This document shows, in pieces, positions 11,215 to 22,354 of a DNA stretch of 64,000 nt. The stretch's first letter is position 1, and each line of letters begins with the position of its first letter. A model generated the notes under the pieces. The model ran no database searches. It saw nothing but the letters and a program-made list of their open reading frames with translations, and was not told the origin of the DNA. The stretch comes from Schistosoma haematobium (Eukaryota > Platyhelminthes > Trematoda > Strigeidida > Schistosomatidae): positions 6,564,950-6,628,949 of the forward strand of contig NC_067200.1 of NCBI RefSeq assembly GCF_000699445.3, in the 5' to 3' direction. The position numbers and the translations under genes are program-made.

Positions 11215-12635
11215 ACTATAAATTCTTGTGTTTGACAAATCTAAAGGTTTGGTAGCTGAATGAATTCATTTACGTTTTATTATATTTGCAAATTATTACA
11301 GATGAAACAGTTCTAATATATGTAAATGATTAGGCAACAAATTTGCTAAATGTATACTTTATTATTTTAATAATAAAGGATATTATCCTTGATATTTGGC
11401 TTTTTTAGCAATCTTCTCTACAGGATAGGATTGTTAACCCCATACCCAATCCTCCTTCTTTCTCTTCGCTTAAATCGACAGTAACTTTAGAAGGGATTCA
11501 GTCGGAATTTCGGCATATCATCAGTTAATTAAATCTTAAATCTCAATCGAAATTCATTACATCAAGAATATATTTTCAATTTTTCACTGACTAGTTCACC
11601 CACATTTATAGACATTATTATATTAACTATGAAAATAGACCATAAATCATTGTAAAATACATCTTATCTTTAATCGAAGAACATAAGCTCTCTGTAAAAC
11701 GTTATGACTTGTATGGGTCACACTTTATACGTGTGACTGAGAGAGAGACCTTAAAATAATACCCGGTTCTTAAATCAAAGTTTTTGTAGTGGTTTTTAGG
11801 ACTGTGTGTTAACAGTCGGAATTAAAGTTCTTACGACACATATGGATCGCTACTCACCAATACCAAGTATGGGTTAGTATATACAGCAATTTACATGTGT
11901 TTATGTGTAAGGAAGAGTAATACTTTCCAATTATCGAAGCCAAAATAGATGGAAAATGATTCGATTCTATGACCTACCGGTTGGAAATTGAGTTTTTTTG
12001 AACATTCAAACCAACTATTCATTAATCTTGATCTGAATACATATGACTGATCATCAATATAACTTATTAGATAGAATCTAGATACTTAACAAAACTTTTA
12101 TAAAAGTCAACTTCTAATAAATAAATTTTTAGAGCGAATATATTCAGACAAAATGATAGTTATTGCATATAGACAGAGATGTTAAGTAACTGGGGGTAGT
12201 CTATGGGTAACCTGTTTCCTGTTGATTATCTCCAAACATCTAACATTAAAATATGGTACAGACTATACCGAGTTATAAAGACTAGTTATTATATTTTATT
12301 TTGATCGATACAATCCGATTTAGTATTAAAAGTCTATACAAAAATGATACCGATCACTACTCAATAATCAATCAATATATCGATACACATACACTCTGTA
12401 AATTATTGAATTCAATCAATAAGGTACTTGATAACTCACAATAAATTAGCAATTTTAACCCAGTAAAGTCATAAATTCATAATAGATTATTTACAAATTA
12501 TTTAGACGTTTACATAAAAATCTCCCTTGATAAATTATACTTTGATCCCACTATTATGTATACATATAGATACATTGCTTTGGATGAAATCACATGGAAT
12601 CAAGGTAAACTGTTAGTTGATCTATCAGATAACCG

Positions 12636-12636
<1 letters not shown>
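11215..12636. other. 1.4 kb AT-rich DNA, nothing recognised
   Basis: No gene, element or ribozyme core seen. Confidence 0.5.

Positions 12637-12637
<1 letters not shown>

Positions 12638-12679
<42 letters not shown>
12638..12679. repeat. (TA)n microsatellite
   Basis: Uninterrupted TA run of about 42 bp, directly 5' of an R1 fragment. Confidence 0.95.
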
Positions 12680-12680
<1 letters not shown>

Positions 12681-12682
12681 TG

Positions 12683-12815
12683 TCGTCAACTCCACTTGGA
12701 GCCCCTCTGGGGCTACTGCAGGTCCCAAGCCCGGATAAATGAGGAGGATTTAGCATGAGCTTAGCGACCTCATCCCGTAGAAAACTAACTCGCTAAAAAA
12801 CGCTAAACAGAAAGT
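12683..12815 (+). mobile_element. RTE R1 5'-UTR fragment
   Basis: Matches the 5' region of the internally deleted copy at 25310-25800: GGTCCCAAGCCCGGATAAA, AGGAGGATTTAGCATG, CGTAGAAAACTAACTCGC and CGCTAAACAGAAA. It stops before the endonuclease start. Confidence 0.7.
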
Positions 12816-13059
12816 AATATTGTCGTCATCTAATTAATTGTTCGTTCACCATTTTATTTCTAGAAAACAAAAAAAGTACTCAAGGACTGAGTACAGAATT
12901 ATTACTAACATGTTTAGGTACAAAAAAGATCCAAGTAAACAAAATCAAGTGAAATTAACTCATTTTTGTATGCAAACCTATTAAGTAATTAAAAACAGTG
13001 AGCAGGAAACGTTTGTTGGCTTAGGTTTTGAGTTAGCTGGGATTCTTCAAGAAAGGTTA

Positions 13060-13310
13060 CTTGTTATCTCAAGGAGACTGATACTCGCTACTTATGAATA
13101 GCAACTAAAATAACACCTGAGTCAGGATGGGTTTCCTGCAAACTACCTTTAACAACCTAATATCCCAACATAATACTTGCAATGTTAAGTCACTAAGACT
13201 AGTGGTCATATCACAGATTGAGCAAGAGAAATTAATCATCACTAAGGTCTAGATAACGGTGATATTAGTTACTATTTAGTGATCAATCGATTGTAAATAT
13301 CTGGTTGTTG
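13060..13310 (+). mobile_element. Family C ribozyme SINE tail, decayed
   Basis: Shares the 3' half of family C: GGGTTTCCTGCAAACTACC, CCCAACATAATACTTGCAATG, CTAAGACTAGTGGTCA and TTTAGTGATCAATCGATTG. No intact ribozyme core. Confidence 0.55.
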
Positions 13311-13374
13311 AATAAAATATATAATGTTGATTAATGTACAATATTTTGAACAATTATCTAAATACACAAAAGGG

Positions 13375-13770
13375 GTTGGAATTTTCGTATGACTGAGGCT
13401 TCAATAAACCTTAGTATTACGCCCTTCTACACTTTTGTACAACACCACAAAAGCTGAGTTAAGATCAATTTTATGACCTGTTTCAATTACGCGTTTGGCA
13501 ATAGAGGATGATAGATGTTTATCCTATATTCTTATTGAGACATTCGATTCAGTTTGTTTCGGCAACCATTTAGGTACATGTTCATACACCCTAATTTTGA
13601 AATCACAATTATTCTTCCCAATTTATGTGTGACCACACATTTAAATTAGTAAACACAGTGGGATGTGACGCAATCGTTTTCTTGTATTTTAGGTTTTCCT
13701 TGAAGCGTCAACCTTGTTGTTCCTTGATAATGACCTTTGCTGTACAATACGTCTTGTTAATGACTGATTT
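13375..13770 (-). pseudogene. Penelope-like element GIY-YIG region fragment (P2 lineage)
   Basis: The minus strand translates in broken frames to VYEHVPKWLPK, then SSSIAKRVIETGHKID and LNSAFVVLYKS. This SxAxH/R-x-(L/V)IETGH pattern is typical of the C-terminal GIY-YIG nuclease domain of Penelope-like retroelements. The same pattern occurs in other lineage P2 pieces at 26577-26837 (LHLLDTGH) and 62667-62850 (EHLVMNTGH). There are stops in frame. No reverse transcriptase is attached, so this is a fragment. Confidence 0.65.
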
Positions 13771-13817
13771 AAGCCTTTGTTTCAATAATGTATGGTTTAG
13801 TAATATTAGCTTATTAT

Positions 13818-14250
13818 TCAGAGTGATAACGTTTCATGATCTCAATCAAAAACGTAATAATCTCCACAACCCCCATACTAGTAATCAACATGTGCTCACT
13901 AGTGACTAGCTTCGTGAGGGAATTCTCGGAGTTCTAGTGAGAAGCCATGATCAATGGAGCTAATCCATGTCGGTTAGAGACAAGTATCTACCTCAGTACA
14001 ATGGAAGATGGTCGCGCAATTGATGTTAGACACTATCATCATTGACTGCCGGCTCATTGGTCCAGTTGGTTAAGCGATCACGCGCGAGGCAGAAGGGCTT
14101 GGGTTCGAATCCCGCTCGCGGGATCGTGGATGCGCACTGCTGAGGAGTCCCACAGTAGGACGAAACGGCCGTTCAGCGCTTCCAGGTTTCCAAAGGTGGT
14201 GGTCTCATATCGATCGTTTCGTGATCTCAATCAAAAACGTTTCAAATTGT
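13818..14250 (+). mobile_element. Family B ribozyme SINE, slightly over one unit in tandem
   Basis: The block CATGATCTCAATCAAAAACG occurs near 13832 and again near 14220, about 388 bp apart. So the copy is a bit longer than one monomer in tandem register. Between them lie the upstream body (CACTAGTGACTAGCTTCGTG...), A box (TTGGTCCAGTTGGTTAAGC), B box (GGTTCGAATCCC) and an intact ribozyme. This fixes the family B monomer at about 388 bp. Confidence 0.8.
14134..14179 (+). ncRNA. Hammerhead ribozyme, family B
   Basis: CTGAGGA core, GTCC...GGAC stem II, GAAA, ACGGCCGT stem III, GTT cleavage triplet, CAGCGC for stem I (one mismatch with GCACTG). Confidence 0.75.
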
Positions 14251-14493
14251 TCTCACTTTGTTTTCTTTATTATCCTTATCTCCTCTAGTTGACCTTCTAT
14301 TTTTTATACACAAATGTTCTTAACAAGTATGTAATGTACGATCAGATTGTTCGAAATGTATTGCGCTAATATATCATCACATAGTTCTGATAATCTTCAT
14401 CTTCTTATTACATTATCGAAATTTATCAAATGGGACTAATTGCTTTGAACAGTAATCTATTATAAGCAATGATGGATAGTACCTAGCAGTGGA

Positions 14494-14538
14494 ATCCAGG
14501 ACGCGCGTTTCGTCCTATTTGGGACTCTTCAGCTTGAT
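14494..14538 (-). ncRNA. Hammerhead ribozyme, family A
   Basis: Minus strand: CTGAAGA core, GTCC...GGAC stem II, GAAA, ACGCGCGT stem III, GTC triplet, CTGGAT stem I partner with one mismatch. Confidence 0.8.
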
Positions 14539-14572
14539 GTACCTGCATCTCAGGGTTGATGTTCACTCTGGG

Positions 14573-14618
14573 ACTCCAGCTGAAGAGTCCCAAATAGGAC
14601 GAAACGCGCGTCCTGGAT
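14573..14618 (+). ncRNA. Hammerhead ribozyme, family A
   Basis: CCAG stem I, CTGAAGA core, GTCCCAAATAGGAC stem-loop II, GAAA, ACGCGCGT stem III, GTC cleavage triplet and CTGG. This is the layout known for the schistosome S-alpha ribozyme. Confidence 0.85.
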
Positions 14619-14789
14619 TTCACTGCTAGCCACTATCCATCTTTGCTTATAAAAGCTTGTGGATTAAGGCAATATCGAGGCATACGCACAGTATGTACAT
14701 ATGCCAATAACAGACTGATCAATTGCAGTCTTAAACCTTAATGGGAAGATACAAGCCAAACAATACCATGTAAAGTTATCTACTATGTA

Positions 14790-15150
14790 TCAATTATGAT
14801 ATTAACACAAAGGTGATAATCATATAACTGTGATAATAGGTAAAGAATAATTGAAAACTATAATATAGTGAACATCCTTAACACTTTTAGAAAATATTTA
14901 TCAGTATACTCCAGTAATTCTGTAATTGTCTTCCAGTTGATCCACTTAGCTGATAAATTAATTCTCTATAGTTTTCTTTTTTTAAAAATCAATTATACAA
15001 ATATCTCCATGAAATAAACAAATTCAATGTATCAATTACAGAAATTTAAAATAGATTGAATTAGAAAGGAATTACCACTGATTAACGATTGAACGTGTTA
15101 TGGATTGTATTCAGAATACTTCTAAAGTGTTTCAAAGTACGAAATAACTA
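14790..15150. other. AT-rich DNA, nothing recognised
   Basis: No supported feature. Confidence 0.5.
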
Positions 15151-15151
15151 T

Positions 15152-15471
15152 CAAATATTGTATCATAGTTATATAATAAAATATACCCTTGTAGGCCAGG
15201 GTAATTTTACACTGCTTTTCAGGAGAACCAGATATCATTCAGACTTTCACGTAACAACCCAAAAAGTGCAGCTCAATCCCGTTTAAAAGGAGAGCCAGAC
15301 ACCACCCAGGCTTACATTTTATAACCCGAGCAGTACAGCTCAATCCCGCTTGACAGGAGAACCAGACACCGTATAAGCTTTATCGCTATAATCTGAATAG
15401 TACAGCTCAATCCTGTGGCGCAACCACATTGATACCAAGCACTCTGGTGGACCAAATATTGTATCATAGTT
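15152..15471. mobile_element. Insert with three 67-bp tandem repeats and 19-bp target duplication
   Basis: CAAATATTGTATCATAGTT occurs at 15152-15170 and again at 15453-15471, bracketing 282 bp. Inside are three units starting GGAGA(A/G)CCAGA at 15222, 15289 and 15356, each 67 bp, sharing a GTACAGCTCAATCC block near their ends. The insert is AT-rich at its left end (ATATAATAAAATATA), which would be its 3' tail if the element reads on the minus strand. I do not recognise the family. The duplication length suggests target-primed retroposition. Confidence 0.7.
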
Positions 15472-15474
15472 TAC

Positions 15475-16300
15475 AAATAACTTCTCAACCGAATTCAGTT
15501 AGGGAGAAAAGTTATCATTGTACTTCTACTGGTAATAAATTTTTTATTCAATCGATAATTGTGTGCGATAAAGATATGAGCAACAATGTATCCAGCACAT
15601 TTGTTCACTTTACCATTTATTGATTGAGTGAATGAGTGTTACATAATGGAATGTACTATTCATGACAGATTTTATTTCAAGTGTTTGGAATTATCCTTAC
15701 TTGATTGTTATGAATATATCAGTATTGCCGAACCAACCCAACTCAACTCAACATACTGGATTAAAAGAAAAAACACAACACAAATGTGATAAGAGTTAAG
15801 ACTTGAAATTAAATCTGTAATATTGACTATACTATATGTTGTTTTACTCGTTCACTAAATGACCGGAAGAGTTGGACATCACCTTGACCAATATATAAAC
15901 AGATATTTTATCGAATCAATGGAGTAGAAAACATACTCAATTTAAAAGTAAACATTTATCATCGAAAAAGATTAGGTTTCACTTCACTACACATGGTTCC
16001 TAAAATAATGCTAATTATTTTAATATTTCTAATTTCTTTCTTTCTTATTGAATAAAACAGATTTAATCTTTGTAATATATAAAAAAATTACTACTCATAA
16101 GTAGATTACAATAATATAATACGAACAATAACGGGGTAAATTTGCATGCATATTAGCATACGATTCTCTTTAAACCTAGCATACACCAATAGCATCATGA
16201 ACAGTCCCATCGCCCTTGACAGATCAGGCAACTCGAAAGTTACGAGAAAACCATCATGGCATACGACAGGCTAGGTACCCCATAAATAAATTAGATACAT
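15475..16300. other. AT-rich DNA, nothing recognised
   Basis: A 64-codon open stretch overlapping 15429-15623 has no motif. No gene called. Confidence 0.5.
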
Positions 16301-16370
16301 ACATATCTACTAATTTCAATGGTTAAGATCATGAGTCAGTTGAAGATAGACCCCCATGGAAGACCTGGAA

Positions 16371-16418
16371 ACACTGGACGGTTGTTTCGTTTGATTGTGA
16401 GACTCCTCAGCAGTGCGC
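16371..16418 (-). ncRNA. Hammerhead ribozyme, family B, weak stem II
   Basis: Core CTGAGGA, GAAA and GTC are kept. Stem II has lost its third pair (GTCTC...CAAAC) and stem III reads ACAACCGT. Confidence 0.5.
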
Positions 16419-16528
16419 ATCCACGACCTCGCCCTCTGTGAGACTCGAACCCAGGACCTACTGGTTTTGCGCGCGAGCACTTACCCACTAGACCACTGAG
16501 CCGGCATCCAACGGCGAGGTCCAGGATG

Positions 16529-16575
16529 CGCACTGCTGAGGAGTCTCACAATCGAACGAAACAACCGTCCAGTGT
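16529..16575 (+). ncRNA. Hammerhead ribozyme, family B, weak stem II
   Basis: Shares ACAACCGT in stem III with its partner at 16371-16418, so both arms likely derive from the same parent molecule. The core is intact and stem II is weakened. Confidence 0.5.
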
Positions 16576-16689
16576 TTCCAGGTTTTCCATGGTGGTCTAG
16601 CTTCAATTGACTCATGATCAGAACCATTGAAATTACTATAATATCCATAAAACCCATCTGATATTAATCAACATATCTATTACTTTACA

Positions 16690-17510
16690 AAACAGAGCAT
16701 GAAATTGATAGTTTTCTAAATTTAATAACCTTTTTTTTCTTCAATACTATGACGTATAAATAATAATGCATGAATTAGCCTTTATTCATCAATATTGGTA
16801 TTTTTATCTTGTATTTATCGATGCTGTCCACAATGTTGAAAATGGAAAGAACAGAGAGAAGTCATCCCCTCACACACACACACAACTCAACTGTCACATA
16901 TATTTGATTTCTTTTTAGTTTTATGCGTCTTTTGTATAGAAGAAAAAAATTTTGATGAGATTGGTCGGTTGTTTTTTTTACTGATCTACAACGTTAACTG
17001 AGTTACTCAAAATATTGTTATGTAATGATGACTTAAATGTTTTCTGAAATCCAATCTCTTTCAAACATCATACTACTGAAGACTTGAAAAAAGAAATCTG
17101 ACTCCATTAAATACAGTATCGATAGTGCGTTATTTCATTCACTGAATTATCATATTTACACATGTATTCATAAGCCTCTCAATCAGTTTTATCATCATTT
17201 TATTCATCTCATAAGTATTCGTTAGATTCATATTCGAGTGAAACTGCTCTTAAGTACTATATTTGTCACTGGGGTGTAATCTCAATATTTCCATGCACAG
17301 TCGGAGCTCAACTTGAAATGTATGGTAACTAGTAGATTGTTGAATAATCAATGCTAGTGGACGTTTTTAAAGAAAACAACATCACTGATTATTTCTAATG
17401 ACTGAAATAATGTTAGCATTCATTCATTTGTGTGTACTACAGTTTCATTGTGAATATATATTCTTGTATTACATAATACGAGTCTTCTAAGCTCAAAGTA
17501 TCACAGTTTC
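16690..17510. other. AT-rich DNA, nothing recognised
   Basis: Contains a short (CA)n near 16871. No gene signal. Confidence 0.5.
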
Positions 17511-17789
17511 TAGTCAGTCAGTTAGTTATAATCAACATAGAGCCTATTAGCAATGTGCGTTAGCCCAATTAGTCAAATCGTATAAAGACGAAAAGATGAA
17601 ATCAAGAAAATGAATAACAATGAAGCCTAAATAATCATAGTATTAATAAGTGGAAAAAAACAAATAGGATATGATTTAAGAAGAATGAACAGAAAGGCAT
17701 TATGAAGGAATACTGAAATTCAGGACCTAAGTAAAGGTGAAGTATCAATGCATATGCACTATTATGACTGGTTTTAGGTTACATTATTC

Positions 17790-18015
17790 AAAGTCCACAT
17801 TTACCATGCAAACCGTAGCCACATGGTCTGCATCAACCAATACGGGTCAAACCAACGACCAATGAACTGATAGACGGATGTCACGTTTTAGTTTTCTCAA
17901 CCTTAGCTTCACTTCAGATAGCATGACCACTCAACGTCGGCAGTGTTTGGACGTAGGTCGTACGTATTCTAAATACATCAGTTGATGAAGATTCACTACC
18001 TGACTTGGCTTCATT
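17790..18015 (-). pseudogene. RTE R2 internal fragment, heavily decayed
   Basis: Weak minus-strand match to R2: the GATAGACGGAT and CAGTTGATGAAG-TTCACTAC blocks appear in the right order. A possible tail scrap is at 17512-17530. Confidence 0.4.
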
Positions 18016-18204
18016 TCCTAGAATCTTATGTCTACCTACAGGATATTAATCCGCTATTCTAAATGTTTCTGTATTCAGACTAATAGGTTTCTAAATGACT
18101 GCTTATTTTTAAATTACAGTAACAGTTAATATAATTTGTATTCATGATATTTAGGTTCTAAGGATTATCAGAATAGGGATTTGTGAAGATTGTAGTAATT
18201 TTAA

Positions 18205-18495
18205 TAGTTAAATACATGAGTCGGTGTTAGCGAGATCACCATTAAAAAACTGGAAGCACTGGACAAGCATTTCGTTCTAGTATGGGACTCCTCTGCAATG
18301 CGCATCCAAGACCCTGCACCCGGGACTTGAACATAGAGCCTTCACTCTCATTGTATGCCAGTCTCAGTGGTCTAGAGGTTAAGCGTTCGCGCGCGGGACT
18401 GATTATCTTGGGTTTGAGTCTCGTGTATGGCGTCGCTGATGTGCGCTGATGAAAAGTTCCATACCAGGACGAAACGGCCGTCTAGTTCTGAGGTT
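18205..18495. mobile_element. Family B inverted pair, decayed
   Basis: Minus arm (18222-18347) with ribozyme core changed to CAGAGGA; plus arm with A box (GTGGTCTAGAGGTTAAGCG), B box (GGTTTGAGTC) and a ribozyme with an altered core (CTGATGAAAAG). Neither ribozyme should work. Confidence 0.65.
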
Positions 18496-19115
18496 TGTTT
18501 TCACCAATAATGTGATATTGAATTTATTTAACAAAGCATAGCCTATTAAATACTTCTGTGAAATGGACGTCAGTTAGATAACTTTTATGGTAACTGCAAC
18601 TGACTAAAACTCTGTTACTCTACTATCTTTACACGGTCAATGAATAAGGCTTATTTCAAGTTAACTCAGACTTCTCATTAGAATACAAAATGATCTGTGA
18701 TCATAGATACTTCATGATTTTTGATTAATGAAACATAAATTCGATAAGTAAAATATAAGAAGATTGAAATGTACACAGTTAGAACATTGATATTTGAGAT
18801 GGTGATATTTACTATTGAATTACACTAAAATATAAAGAATACTACTATAAATCTTAGTGATCAATGAAATTTATACTTGAACAAAAATGATTTAACATTT
18901 CCATCATCTTAGTAGGCTATGATGGATGACATTCTCTACACTTTGTCTTTTACTGTTGTTTATTGTTTTTCATGTTACTGTCGTTTCAGTGTACAATAAT
19001 TGTATTTGTGTAACACCTTCCATGTCAACATTTAGTTTTAAAACAGTTAAACTCATTATTTAATGATTAATTACCAGTATTTTCTGTGTTTACAGTTAGA
19101 AAGATAATAATAAAA
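18495..19115. other. AT-rich DNA, nothing recognised
   Basis: No supported feature. Confidence 0.5.
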
Positions 19116-19118
19116 TAA

Positions 19119-19530
19119 TATCAGATGGGTTTCGTGGATATAGTAGTAATTTCAATGGTTAAGATCATGAGTCAGTTGAAGCTTCACGAGGTATATCCTG
19201 GAGTTCTAGTGAGAAGTAGTGACCAGTGGAGTTCAACCAGATCTGTTGTGAGATATCAACTCACTGAAGACGATGATGGATGTATCGCTCAATTTCGTGG
19301 ATTAGTTGAAGTTAGACATTAACACCGTTGGATGCCAGCTCGGTGGTCTAGTGGTTTAGTGCTCGTGCGCGAAACCAGTAGGTCCTGGGTTCGAATCTCG
19401 CAGGGGGCGAGGTCGTGGATGCGCACCGCTGAGGGGTAACGCAATGGGACGGAACGGCTGTCCAGTGCTTTGAGGTTTTCCATGGTGGTCTAGCTTCAAC
19501 TGACTCATGATCTTAACCACTGAAATAAAA
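19119..19530 (+). mobile_element. Family B copy with short inverted left arm
   Basis: The first 60 bp are the inverted tail (GGTTAAGATCATGAGTCAG), then a plus-strand monomer with upstream body, A box (GTGGTCTAGTGGTTTAG), B box (GGTTCGAATCTC) and tail. Ribozyme damaged: CTGAGGGG and GGAAC in place of CTGAGGA and GAAAC. Confidence 0.75.
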
Positions 19531-19555
19531 TAATGATTGGAATTGATGTAAATAT

Positions 19556-19915
19556 AAGTGATTCCAATGGTTGAAATCATGAGTCAATTGAAGGTAGATA
19601 ACCACAGAAAACCCCGAAGCACTAGACGGCCACTTCGTCCTACTGTGGAACTCCTCAGCAGTGCGCAACCACGATCCTGCCCCTCCCGCGAGGTTCGAAC
19701 CCAGAACATGCCAGTTTCGAGCGCGAACGCTTAACATCTAGACTACTTAGCCGGTATCCAACTGTGTTAATGTCTTACTTCACCTAATCCACGAAATTGA
19801 GCGATACATTCACAAAAGGATGAAACGGCCGTCCAGTTCTAGGTTTTCCATAGTGTTTCAGCTTCAACTGACTTATAATCTCAACTATTAAGATTACTAT
19901 AATATCCACAAAACC
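19556..19915. mobile_element. Family B minus copy joined to a plus-strand tail
   Basis: Minus monomer (19556-19812) with head and ribozyme (GAAG in place of GAAA), then a switch inside a second ribozyme to plus-strand GAAACGGCCGTCCAG and tail. Another inverted composite whose junction lies in the hammerhead. Confidence 0.7.
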
Positions 19916-19964
19916 CCTTTAGAAATTATTATTATTATTATTATCAATTTTGTAATATGATAGT

Positions 19965-20072
19965 GGATGCGCACTGCTGAGGAGTCCCATACTAGGACGA
20001 AACGGCCGTCCAGTGCTTCCAGGTTTTCAATGGTGGTCTAGCTTCAACTGACTCATGATTTCAATCTGTGAA
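19965..20072 (+). mobile_element. Family B mini-copy: ribozyme plus tail only
   Basis: ATGATAGT at 19957-19964 and 20073-20080 flanks a 108-bp insert that begins at GGATGCGCACTG, just upstream of the ribozyme, and ends in the tail. The tRNA-like head is absent, so it is a 5'-truncated insertion. Confidence 0.7.
19971..20016 (+). ncRNA. Hammerhead ribozyme, family B, consensus-perfect
   Basis: GCACTG stem I, CTGAGGA, GTCCCATACTAGGAC stem-loop II, GAAA, ACGGCCGT stem III, GTC triplet, CAGTGC. All pairs hold by eye. Confidence 0.85.
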
Positions 20073-20371
20073 ATGATAGTTAAATGTTTGATTAGCAGTT
20101 TATTTATTCTACAATAAATCGATATTTTTTTTCTTATGAAAAAAAAATAATTAGCTATTTCATTCTATTTAACCAATTTACATTAATAAATATACATGAA
20201 CTCAATACAAGATAATAATTACAATTAAAAATAATAGTAATAATAATAAAGATAACACTGAGAACCATAACTGTTGTTTATATTCATATGTTTGATTTCC
20301 TTTCTCTGAAAAAAAAAGTTAATTAAATGAAGATTTCAATGAATATCTTTATAATTTAATGGAATTTAAAA

Positions 20372-20587
20372 GGTGAACGCCGTGAACAGTGGAGATAATC
20401 CATGTCGGGTACAGACAGATATCTACCTTAGTATAATGGAAGATGGTCGCGCAATTTCATGGATTGGTTGATGTAAGACACTAACACCATTGAATGCCGG
20501 CTCAATGGTCTGGTAGGTTAAGCGTTCGCGCACGAGACTGAAGGCCATGGGTTTGAATCCCACGAGCTGGATCGTGGATGCGCACTA
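20372..20587 (+). mobile_element. Family B copy truncated at the ribozyme
   Basis: Has upstream body, A box and B box (GGTTTGAATCCC). It stops at GCGCACTACTG, exactly where the hammerhead core should start, and passes into an RTE fragment. Confidence 0.7.
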
Positions 20588-20629
20588 CTGTAGTCAGACA
20601 TAAAAGTAAATACAAACATGTTTCACATT

Positions 20630-21985
20630 CTATTCAGGAAGATTTGGAAGGAAAAAAAGGTACCAGCAGAGTGGAAGGGAGGATATCTCATCAAGATGCC
20701 AAAGAGTATCACACTACTATCGGTGCCCGGAGTTTTTAATGGAATGTTGCTGAACCGGACGAATGATTCAGAAGACGTCCAGCTTCGAGATTAGCAGGCT
20801 GGATTCCGTAAGAATCGGTCGTGCATAGACCAACTCGCGACATTACGGATCATTGTTGAACTATTATTTGAATGGAACTCGTCATTATATCAACTTCCTT
20901 GAATAGGATAAAGCACTTGGTAGTGTGGATAGGAAAATATTATGGAGACTTCTTCGACATTATGGTGTACTTAGAAGATTTTCAACATCATCCGGAATTC
21001 ATAAAACGGATAACGGTGCAAAGTGGTACATGGGGAACAGCTGACAAATGCATTCCAGACAAAACTGCTCACTCTCTCCTGTTCTCTTGTTTCCGTTGGT
21101 CAACTGGATTATGAAGTTCTCCACATCTAAGAGGAAGAATCAAATATAATGGGCATCATGCATGCAACTAGACGATTTGGACCTCACCGATTATCAAGGT
21201 CTTCTACCCTAGACAGATACAAAGATACAGGTCAAGAAAGCTAGCGTAGCAGCAGCCTCTACGTCAGTATGCCTCAACAAACAATATGAAAAAACTAAGA
21301 TCCTGAAATACAACACAGAGAACACCAACCCAGTCATACTTGATGGAGAAGCCCTGGAAGATGTGGAATCTTCCAAGTACTTAGACAGCATCTTCGAAGA
21401 ACAATGAAGATCTGATGCTTAAGTAAAGGTAAGGATTGACAAAGAAAGAACAGCATTCATATGGTCAAACAACATATGGAACTCAAAACAACATTCAACC
21501 AATATCAATGTCACAATCTCCAATACGAATATCAAGACAGTTTTACTGTACGGAGCGGAAACTTCAACAACTACCACAATCATCATCAAAATGGTACAAA
21601 TATGAATAAATAATTGTCTACACAACATACTCAATATGCGTTGGTCAGATACCATCAGCAACAGCCTACTGTGGGAGAGGACAAATCACGTCCTATTTGA
21701 AGAGGAAATTAGGAAAAGATATTGGAAGTGGATAGGACACACAATACGGGAATCACCAAACTGTATCACGAGACAAGCTCCAACTTGGAATTCTGAATAG
21801 AACCGGAAAGGTGGAAGACCAAATAACACACTGTGTCGGGATTTGGAAGCAGGCATGAAAATGTTGAGTAGCAACTGGAAAGAATTGCATAGAACAGAGT
21901 TAGATAGAGAATGCTGGTGAGCGGTCTATACTCCTCCGCGAGGGGTAACAGGTGTAAGGATCTGAGTAGAGTAATAGGTAAACAT
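20630..21985 (+). pseudogene. RTE-clade reverse transcriptase pseudogene (R1, SR2-like)
   Basis: Translation in several frames gives an ordered set of non-LTR reverse-transcriptase pieces: QAGFRKNRSCIDQLATLRII near 20790, a fingers-palm block after 20870, SLLFS and VNWIM-like pieces near 21070, the thumb and connection region to 21660, and LLWER...[16 protein letters not shown] near 21670-21800. The end resembles W...VYTPPRG before 21950. The YADD-type catalytic box region is corrupted. Many stops and frameshifts show it is dead. R1 is shared with 6650-7345, 25310-25800 and 33865-35125. Confidence 0.8.
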
Positions 21986-22009
21986 GCCAAATTAGTTAAT
22001 GAAGCAGTG

Positions 22010-22350
22010 AATGTTTATCGATTAATGCGAATGTGATATGTATAACATTTATTTTACTACTGCCTACCTCGATGCATGATACTTGCTGGTAAAGGAATAA
22101 TTTGGAGCGAAGCAGTCAAACCATGATATGGCATAAACTGTTAAAGTCATTAAAAGTTTAAGTGAGCTGTGCAAGTAGGTATCTGATTGATATCTACGTA
22201 ATCAACGTAACTAATAGTTGAAGACATAATATGATATACTCGTATAAGACAACAATGACAATGATGCATTCACTTTTCCACCCTTAAAAATTTTCACCTT
22301 TAGAAGTAATTTATACTTTTAATTCCAAAAAATCGTTTTTTCTTCTCGAA
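22010..22350. other. AT-rich DNA, nothing recognised
   Basis: No supported feature. Confidence 0.5.
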
Positions 22351-22354
22351 TCAT

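Larger units (their letters stand above)
14461..14785. mobile_element. Family A (S-alpha-like) inverted pair
   Basis: A minus-strand ribozyme segment (14461-14572) meets a plus-strand one (14573-14785) head to head, with almost no tRNA-like head between them. Both arms carry a hammerhead. The plus arm continues with the family A tail: CACTATCCATCTTTGCTTAT, AAGGCAATATCGAGGCATAC, CAGACTGATCAATTGCAGTC. The orientation switch lies at ribozyme stem I. Confidence 0.85.
16301..16682. mobile_element. Family B inverted pair with near-perfect TSD
   Basis: A minus copy with tRNA-like head (16313-16513) is joined to a plus copy that starts just before the ribozyme (16520-16670). ACATATCTACTA at 16301-16312 and ACATATCTATTA at 16671-16682 flank the unit (11 of 12 identical). 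Both arms have a CTGAGGA core. Confidence 0.75.

Noticed and set aside
13625..13909. 94-codon plus frame
   Set aside because: Shadow of a PLE GIY-YIG fragment that reads on the minus strand.
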